NCBI GenBank assembly: GCA_037349315.1
Contig: JBAIAC010000007.1
Location: forward strand, 2,728,001-2,792,000
Reading direction: 5' to 3'
Origin: Chelydra serpentina
Taxonomy: Eukaryota; Chordata; Testudines; Chelydridae
DNA: 64,000 bases
The notes under the pieces are model-generated. The model had not been told where the DNA came from. It made no database searches and worked only from the letters and a program-made list of their open reading frames with translations. This document shows, one piece after another, positions 57,546 through 64,000 of the stretch (position 1 is the first letter of the stretch; every line of letters begins with the position of its first letter). The translations under genes were made by a program, and so were the position numbers.

Positions 57546-57820
57546 GTCTATACCAGTAATTTATCCCAGGCCAGTCCTGGCTGAGTTGAGCAATGGTTCT
57601 CTCCAGTGCTGCACCTACCCAAACCATTTCCTCTTAGTGAGGATTCAAGGGGACTGTAGGAAAAATACGAAGGGCCAGACCCTGATCACATTGAAGTCGA
57701 TGGCAAAACTCTCACTGACTGCAGTCGGATCAGGATTTGGCAAGGGTCCAATCCAATGCTCCTGAAGTGAATGAAAAGACATTCATTGACTGCACTAGGT
57801 ATTGGATCAAGCTCCAAGAG
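57546..57820. other. Dispersed motif pair
   Basis: CATTGAAGTCGATGGCAAAAC (57691) and TCCAATGCTCCTGAAGTG (57752) are examples of the diffuse TGAAGTCAATGG-type sequence. Nothing else is seen. Confidence 0.3.
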
Positions 57821-57944
57821 TAGGGTGACCAGATGTCCTGATTTTATAGGGACAGTCCCGATTTTTGGGTCTTTTTCTTATATAGGCTCCTATTACTCCC
57901 CACCCCCTGTCCTGATTTTTCACACTTGCTGTCTGGTCACCCTA
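57821..57944 (+). mobile_element. 124-bp hAT-like MITE, near-perfect 8-bp TSD
   Basis: TCCAAGAG (57813-57820) and TCCGAGAG (57945-57952) differ at one base. The TIRs are TAGGGTGACCAGA and TCTGGTCACCCTA. It has GGGTCTTTTTCTTATATAGG inside. It is the same family as 33808-33926, opposite strand. Confidence 0.85.
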
Positions 57945-57952
57945 TCCGAGAG

Positions 57953-58619
57953 AGAGAGAAAGGGCTCAATTCACCACTGCCCTGTACCATGTGTTGTCCT
58001 TGTCACCAGTGCTAAGTGGATGTAAAGCTTCTGATTTGATCGTGTTTTACATCCACTTTGCATTTGTGTCAATGAATCCTCAAGGTAATGGTGAATCGGG
58101 CCAGGCGTCTTTTTCTTTTGCACCCTAACGGATAAATCATTTATTTCCCTGTTGTTATTTCTCTCAAAGGGCAGTTCCTTTGGGATTTCTGTGCTCAGTA
58201 CTTCAGCATTCCTTACGCAGACATTCAGCGGTACAGGATGAACGGCGATAGGGTCAGGATTCCCTGGACGACCTACGTCCCAGCGCACCGTCATTCTCTC
58301 TCTTTGTGTTCACACAAGGTCTTTTACTTCCGTGCTGCCTGTGCTGAGTAATGAAAATTTAAGCTTTAATCATGGCTCAGCTATTTCTCTGTGTGGGATT
58401 ATCAGAGACGAAGGTGTATCACTATGGATTCGGTAGGTTGTTACACAAGCTAATGAAATAAAAGTTTGTATGAAGCGGTCAGGGAAAACTCAAGTTGATA
58501 AGAGTGGACCATTGCCTTTTGATGAATTTGCTCCCCCAACTGTATGATGATTTGCCAGAAATATCAAAACACCATTGAACAATGAAGGCTTGATCAAATG
58601 GTCAACCCTACCAGAAAGA
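57953..58619. other. No recognised feature
   Basis: About 670 bp with nothing identifiable. Confidence 0.35.
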
Positions 58620-59395
58620 AAGGTTAGTCGTATGGTTAAAGACCTGAACTAAGCACCACGAGGGACAGGTTCAGTTCCTGGTTCTACTGTGGACCCTCTC
58701 TAGGAACTTACGCAAATCATAAATGGTCTCCCTTTGAAGAGCACTTTGAGATCTACTGATGGAAGAGCTATCTAAGAGCCAGCTATTATTCCCCCATTTT
58801 TAAAAAGGAGATAGCATTTCCTTTCTTCCACCCTTTGTCTGTCTTGTCTATTTAGATCAGGGGTCTCACACTCAAATGACCACAAGGGCCACATGAGGAC
58901 TAGTGCATTGGCCCAAGGGCCGCATCGCTGGCCCCGCCCCCACTCCACCCCTTCCATGAGGCCCTGCCCCACCTCTTCTCACCCCTTCCCTGCCCCCATT
59001 CCAAGCCCTTTCCCAAATCCCTGCCCCGCCTCTTCTCCGCCTCCTCCCCTGAGCGGGCGGCTCCCTGCTCCTCCCCCCTCCCTCTGGAAAGCGCTAGGCG
59101 CCTCCAAACAGCTGTTTGGCAGCTGTTTGCTGCCTGGAAGTAGGCAGAGGAGCAGGGACGCGGCGCACTCGCGGGGGGGGGGGGCGCGGGGGAGCTTGGT
59201 GGTCACGGGAAATAACGCGGGGGGCACAGGGAGCTTGGCGGGCTGCAGGAAATAACCCTACGGGCCGCGTGTTTGAGACCCCTGATTTATATGGTAAGCT
59301 CTTCGGGACACGGACTGTCTCTCACTATATGTATGTACAGCATCTAGTACAAATAGGGCCCTGATCTCAGTTGGGGGCCTCTGTGTTACAGTTTA
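58620..59395 (+). mobile_element. MIR-like CORE-SINE split by a hAT element
   Basis: Body: GGTTAAAGACCTGAACTAAG, GGTTCAGTTCCTGGTTCTAC and GCACTTTGAGATCTACTGAT. The tail resumes after the hAT with GGTAAGCTCTTCGGGACACG and ACAGCATCTAGTACAAATAG. Confidence 0.8.
58858..59284. mobile_element. hAT element nested in CORE-SINE, 8-bp TSD
   Basis: ATTTAGAT (58850-58857) and ATTTATAT (59285-59292) differ at one base. The ends CAGGGGTCTCACAC and GTTTGAGACCCCTG are TIRs. It is the same family as the outer element at 5487-6935 (shared GACTAGTGCATTGGCCC). It is 427 bp and GC-rich; frames here are compositional. Confidence 0.88.
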
Positions 59396-60113
59396 CACAA
59401 ATACTACCTAGATTGAAGTCCAGTGCACGGAGTTTTCATACAGCTGCTCAGGAAATGTACTTTATTTTCCATGAAATAAACGGAAGGGAATAAGGCATTG
59501 TTAGGAAGAAACTCCTCACCCCCCCGCTCCCTGAAAATCGTCACGTTGATGGTTTTTTGGTCGGAAAACTGAAGTAACCAGAAATTCTTGCGAGAATCTG
59601 TTGAATCAAAAAAAGCATTCAACATGCCGCATTTATAAAGTAATGCGAAAGACTGGATCCGCTGCTCCGCTGTATAATTTCTTTCCTGACTGCAGCTCAC
59701 TGGAAACCCTTTACAAAAGCAATTTTTTCAACCCAGTCTCCGTCAAAGGCTCTCTTTCCAAAGAAATCACTTCTGGGCACGTGTGCGAAGAAAAAAACCT
59801 GTTTCCAATATGCAGCGAAGGGTCTGCTCATTGTACTCCTGTTTCACGGAGCGAACTCCCTGCTTCTCTCTCAAGTACATTGTCAGGGTCTCCCCGGACA
59901 TTCATGTTCATATAATAATGCTCAGTGTTCTGCATGGTAGGTATGTTCCTGGAGACCTCAACTGGGCCATGTTGAGATTTACGTCGAGTTTCTGTGAGCT
60001 AATATAACCATCTCCTTATACCCCTTAGTTCAGCTGCCCATTTCTGCGCCCCCTCCAGCTGTTGGCACTGCTTTGGAGCCTTCCCTGCACCTATGACATG
60101 ATACCCCTGTAGT
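59396..60113. other. No recognised feature
   Basis: About 700 bp with no supported element. Confidence 0.35.
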
Positions 60114-60118
60114 GTCTC

Positions 60119-60786
60119 TGTAGGTGGGTCAGACTCACTCGGCGGCGCCTCCTGCTGGTTTCTCTGGGGAATTAGCTCGCCAGCCTCTGGAGCGCCCTAT
60201 ACAGGCCGGTGATCCACCTGACCGCTCTGGCCCCTGTGTCCCTCCCAGGACCCAGTGCCCCTTTAACTGGAGTGCTGCCCCCTGGCAATACCCCACAGAT
60301 CTGGGTCTCCCCAGGGAACCCCCAATCCCCTATCCCCACCTCGCCTCAGTCGTAGGCTACTGCCAGTCACCAGCTAGCCCCCGTGCCCTGGGGCAGACTG
60401 CAGTATAAGCCACTCATCACAGGCAAGGTTGGGTTTGGACCTGCTGCCTCAGCCTACCCGGGGGCTGCCCCCTGCAACCTCTGTACCCAGTTGGCCTATG
60501 CCTAGGACACAGCCTGGGGTTTTCTCAGGCCAGAGCTCCCCAGCTCCTCTGGCCTTTCCCCCGCCCTGCTCCACTCTAGGTACCTTCCCGGGTCCCTGCT
60601 GCCAGGCCCTTCTCCCTCTACAAGCAAAGGGAGACTGTCTGCTCTAGGCCCACTGCCCCAGGTGGGCCCTGCTTAACTGGCCACAGCAGTGGCTGCTTTG
60701 CCAATCAGCCCAGCTTCTCAGCCTCAGCCCTCTCCCAGGGCTGTTTCCAGTCCCTCAGGGCAGGAGCAGGGTGCCACCCCGCTACA
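60119..60786 (-). mobile_element. Solo LTR, perfect 5-bp TSD
   Basis: GTCTC lies at 60114-60118 and 60787-60791. The ends are TGTAGGTGGGTCAG and CACCCCGCTACA. It is the same family as 53703-54383, sharing CTCGGCGGCGCCTCCTG and AGCCACTCATCACAGGCAAG-like segments. It is 668 bp. Orientation is by analogy with that copy. Confidence 0.85.
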
Positions 60787-60791
60787 GTCTC

Positions 60792-61787
60792 CTTCACCTT
60801 TTTTGCTTCCCTTACCCTAATGACTGTGTTCATTTGCCTTTCTTCTTTCCCACCCTTCTATTTCTTTATTCTTTCTCTTGCTTCTCCTCCATTTTTTTCT
60901 TTTTCCTTACATCTGACCGGACACCATCAGGTCCCCCACACTTGACCAGCTCTGACGGAATAGCCAGCGAATTGCAATGGTTCATTACAAAAATCTGTTA
61001 ATTCATGTTTGTTCAGAGATCACATGGGACTGAACCGGCAGCACAAGCATGTTTACCCACAAATGCGGGATTGTTTGGGAGGTGCTGTCACAGGTGCGTG
61101 GCTCTGGCATTTTGGTGATCGCCGAAGAACCCAAAGTTTCTGGTTTTGTGAACTTTCTGATTAAAAAAATAAAACTTCTGAACCAAAAGCTCTTGTTTAA
61201 TACAAGGGTAGAAAATGGAGACAATTTGATGGGGTTTGCCAGCTATGGAGAAGAAGGTGGCTTTATAGGAGCATTTCTCATTCACCGCCTTTTTCATAAT
61301 TCCCAGTAAACGCATACTCACTAAGAAATCCTTCCCATCTGTGTTTAGGCCCCTAGATTTTTTCCCCCATGGCTCCTTACTCTAACTCTCCTCACCCCAT
61401 GAAGCTTTCTGGCCCCTGGGTTCTAGCAGAAAGTCATATCTATTTGTGGGCTTGAGTTTACCTCCATGAACATACACAGCACAGCTTGCGTTGACTTTCA
61501 CGAGAGCAGGATTGATCCCTAAATGGAGGACTTCAGGTCTTCTAAAAATCTTCAAAGACTTGAATGGCATTTTCTAGTGATTTAGGCCCCAATCCACTTT
61601 AAGCATTGGCTTCAACGAGACAACTCATATGTTTAAAGTTAAGGACGTGCTTAGCGCTTTCCTGAATTGGGCCTCAGGTCCCTCTGCCTGAGAAGCCTAA
61701 TTTACCTGGACTCTCTGAGACACTTGGGGACAAGTCCTCAGCTTTTGTAAATGGCCATAGATCCACTGAGGTCAATAGAGATACGAC
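60792..61787. other. Mostly unassigned; pyrimidine-rich tract
   Basis: A T/C-rich tract lies at about 60830-60905. AGGCCCCAATCCACTTTAAG near 61583 is of the diffuse dispersed type. No exon is seen. Confidence 0.35.
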
Positions 61788-62558
61788 TGTCAGAGTCTAC
61801 CTGCATCGGTAGTCCCCCTCCGTGGTCCACTCCAGGGGCTCCCAGGATGCTCTCAGCCCTCCAGCTGTCACCTCTCTCTGGGCAGGGACCCATGTACCAC
61901 TCCCTCTGGCTGAGGGTGTATAGACTGCAAACCCCCCTATGATACATGGTGACACCCCAACCAAGCCGAATAGCCAGTGCCTGCATATCACTTTCTCTTC
62001 AAGGACTATGGACAGTATCGTCAACTGTTACAAGCTACTGCACAGCTCCTTCCCAGCAGAGTACATTTATTCTTAAGGTAAAAGCATCAGAGAGGGAAAA
62101 AAATATTAAAAACCCCCAAATTCCGACACTAAAAGCTCACTAGAGGTCACCCCCAACTTCAGCCTGGTGCTCTGGTAGGTGTCAGTCTCTTCAACCCTTC
62201 AGCAAGGGTTGGGGTCCTTCTAGGACCCAAGGTCCTGTCAAGTTTGTTGAATCAAAAGGAAGATCCCGTGTCTGTTCAAGCTCAGCTTTTTATACCACAA
62301 GTCCTTCCTTTGTTTCCTAGCCACTGGAAAACTCACTATATGTAAACCACCCGAGGGGTGGGACCTCCTCTCTGGAGTTGTCTACAGTTTCAGTGACTTG
62401 CCTTTATCACCACCTCCTTCCCACTGTTGTTAGTTCCTGGAAGAGCTGTGGTAACCCACCCCCCCATTTAGTAGAACACAACCACACATAAACCATTCAT
62501 AAATTTAGTACAATGGTCCCTCCCAAAGACACTGCATGGGGTTGCAATATCTGCCACA
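61788..62558 (-). mobile_element. Probable solo LTR
   Basis: The stretch runs TGTCAGAGTCTACC to ATATCTGCCACA. On the minus strand a TATAAAAAG box (plus about 62287-62294) and downstream AATAAA (plus TTTATT near 62066) are in LTR order. The flanks ACGAC and ACAAT agree at only 3 of 5, so the target duplication is weak (both changes are transitions). About 770 bp, no internal genes. Confidence 0.55.
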
Positions 62559-64000
62559 ACAATTTACACCTGTAGAGGATCCGGCCCTCGACTTTCTCCT
62601 CCTTCTAAGGGGGCTTCTGTTTGTTTCATCTCGACCAGGCTTTTGTCTCTGTTTCTCTTGTGCATTCCTTACCCTTAGGATGCACTCTACATTTCTGCAG
62701 ATCTCTCCCACTCTGCCATGCTGGCCACACAAGCAACAACTCAGCAGAAAAGCCTCCGTCCTAGCCCCCACAAACTTCCTTTCGTTTAAGTAACAGGTTT
62801 TCAATGAGCTGTAAAATTGGATTAGCTGGAATGAAGGACTCCGGTTAGTGGAAGTGTTCGTTGGGGACATGGCTGGGCCTTACTGTACTATGGGAATTTG
62901 GGGCAGTTTAAATGAACATCTAGTTAACATTCAGAATCTGGGAGTAAGCAAACTGTTGACATTGGGGACTACTCATCAGGGGTTATGGTACTTGGACAGT
63001 AAAAATCCAAAAGGATCTGTGTGTTGTTGACTCACAGAAAGGAATGAATAAACTAGTTGCCTGACATGTACCACTGGAATTGAGGTAATCTGGGCAGGTG
63101 GGGGAAGGAATAATAGAAAGATTGCAGAGGACTGCTCCTACGACCAACCCTACTGGAGCACTCTAGAAATTACCAGTATGTCCCCTCCATGATCGGTGTC
63201 TTGTGAGATTTTGTGGCTGACGCAGAGGAAGCTTCACACTAGCCATCGTGGTGACACGAAGAAGAAACAGTTTCTTTCTTTAGACAAGACAACTCCCGTT
63301 GCTCTTACTGACACACATGTCTCATGAATAAGCCTTTAGAAACAAGTTCATCAGCAACACTCTGTGCGCCCAGGCTACAAACTATGGGATGGATGGTGTG
63401 CAAATGTCAGGCAGAAATACTGACTCGCCTCACTTTTAGGCATATCTGTGGCCCTTTGATACTGTAAACAACTGACCCAGTCATGGAGGAATAGTGTATC
63501 TGAAACAGTTTATACAAAAGAATTCCATCTGTCAGTCTGTTTACACTTCACATGTGAAAAGGCAAAATCTTTAAAAGGAGAGACCAGGCGAAAAAATCTG
63601 GGATACACTACAAATAATTGTTGAACTGGAACAAGTATCCGTGCAGACTTTTTAAAACCGCAATACAATTTTCCAGTGTTTTTTGGTATAAACTAATTTT
63701 AACCCATTTACTTTAAAAGTTATTCAAAACAACAACAAAATATAATATAGACTAGAATTTAGGGTTTTCTTAAGTGCTTCTTAATATTGAAATTTGACCT
63801 CATGCTTTTCAAAATTATACACTAGATAATGGCATTGCAAAGACTCTGTATGGAAGAAATAAAAATATCACTTGACAATAACCTTGAACATTAGAACCTG
63901 TGTTATCCAAAAAGGAGCTCTGAAAATTGCCATAAAGAGCTTTAACTTCCCGTAGGACAGCCACCAGGGAAAGGCAGAAATTATCTAGTTTGCATGGCTT
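62559..64000. other. No recognised feature
   Basis: The last 1.4 kb shows no known repeat, RNA or exon. A 121-codon minus frame at 62505-62870 begins inside unique sequence, runs into the LTR edge and has no domain. Confidence 0.35.

Noticed and set aside
53703..60786. A provirus bounded by two LTRs
   Set aside because: Each LTR has its own 5-bp duplication and no retroviral interior was seen between them.
1..64000. CRISPR array, prokaryotic operons or ribosome binding sites
   Set aside because: No regularly spaced repeats or prokaryotic gene organisation; all repeat content is vertebrate.

Overview
The window looks like non-coding DNA from a turtle or close sauropsid relative. The evidence is a dense, typically chelonian repeat set: CR1 LINE 3' ends, a tRNA-derived SINE carrying a CR1-like tail, Penelope-like retroelement (PLE) tails, short hAT and Harbinger-like non-autonomous DNA transposons, LTRs beginning TGT and ending ACA, and MIR-like CORE-SINEs. 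I found no convincing host exon, tRNA, rRNA or CRISPR array. It is probably intergenic or deep intronic. Species-level assignment cannot be made from reading alone.

Layout. 0-3.2 kb: degenerate repeats, a long palindromic element and a solo LTR interrupted by another sequence. 5.5-6.9 kb: a hAT element with an 8-bp target duplication (TSD), itself split by an 819-bp TTA-flanked element. 8.5-11.2 kb: three more hAT-like elements and a CR1 copy. 12-20 kb: sparse, with a palindromic element, CR1 ends and an LTR-like block. 20.7-24.0 kb: a 1.25-kb solo LTR with a PLE tail inside it, then a PLE tail split by a TTA-flanked element. 25-36 kb: CR1 and CORE-SINE copies, an inverted-dimer PLE insertion and a 119-bp hAT element. 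39-42 kb: two oppositely oriented copies of one hAT family flank a solo LTR and are followed by CR1. 43.7-45.8 kb: a 5'-truncated PLE with the only substantial coding sequence, a reverse transcriptase plus GIY-YIG endonuclease. 47.1-48.8 kb: a three-level nest (AT-rich element, CR1, hAT). 49-64 kb: the tRNA-SINE, further CR1 and CORE-SINE copies, two solo LTRs of one family, and three hAT copies.

The elements are parasites and fossils, not a pathway. The only plausible functional partnership is within the PLE: its protein would nick the target (GIY-YIG) and copy the RNA (RT), while its 3' region folds into a hammerhead-like structure also carried by the short PLE tails elsewhere. Much of the interest lies in intact target-site duplications, which fix element boundaries and insertion order directly from sequence. 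Many stretches between repeats hold nothing I can name; these are stated.
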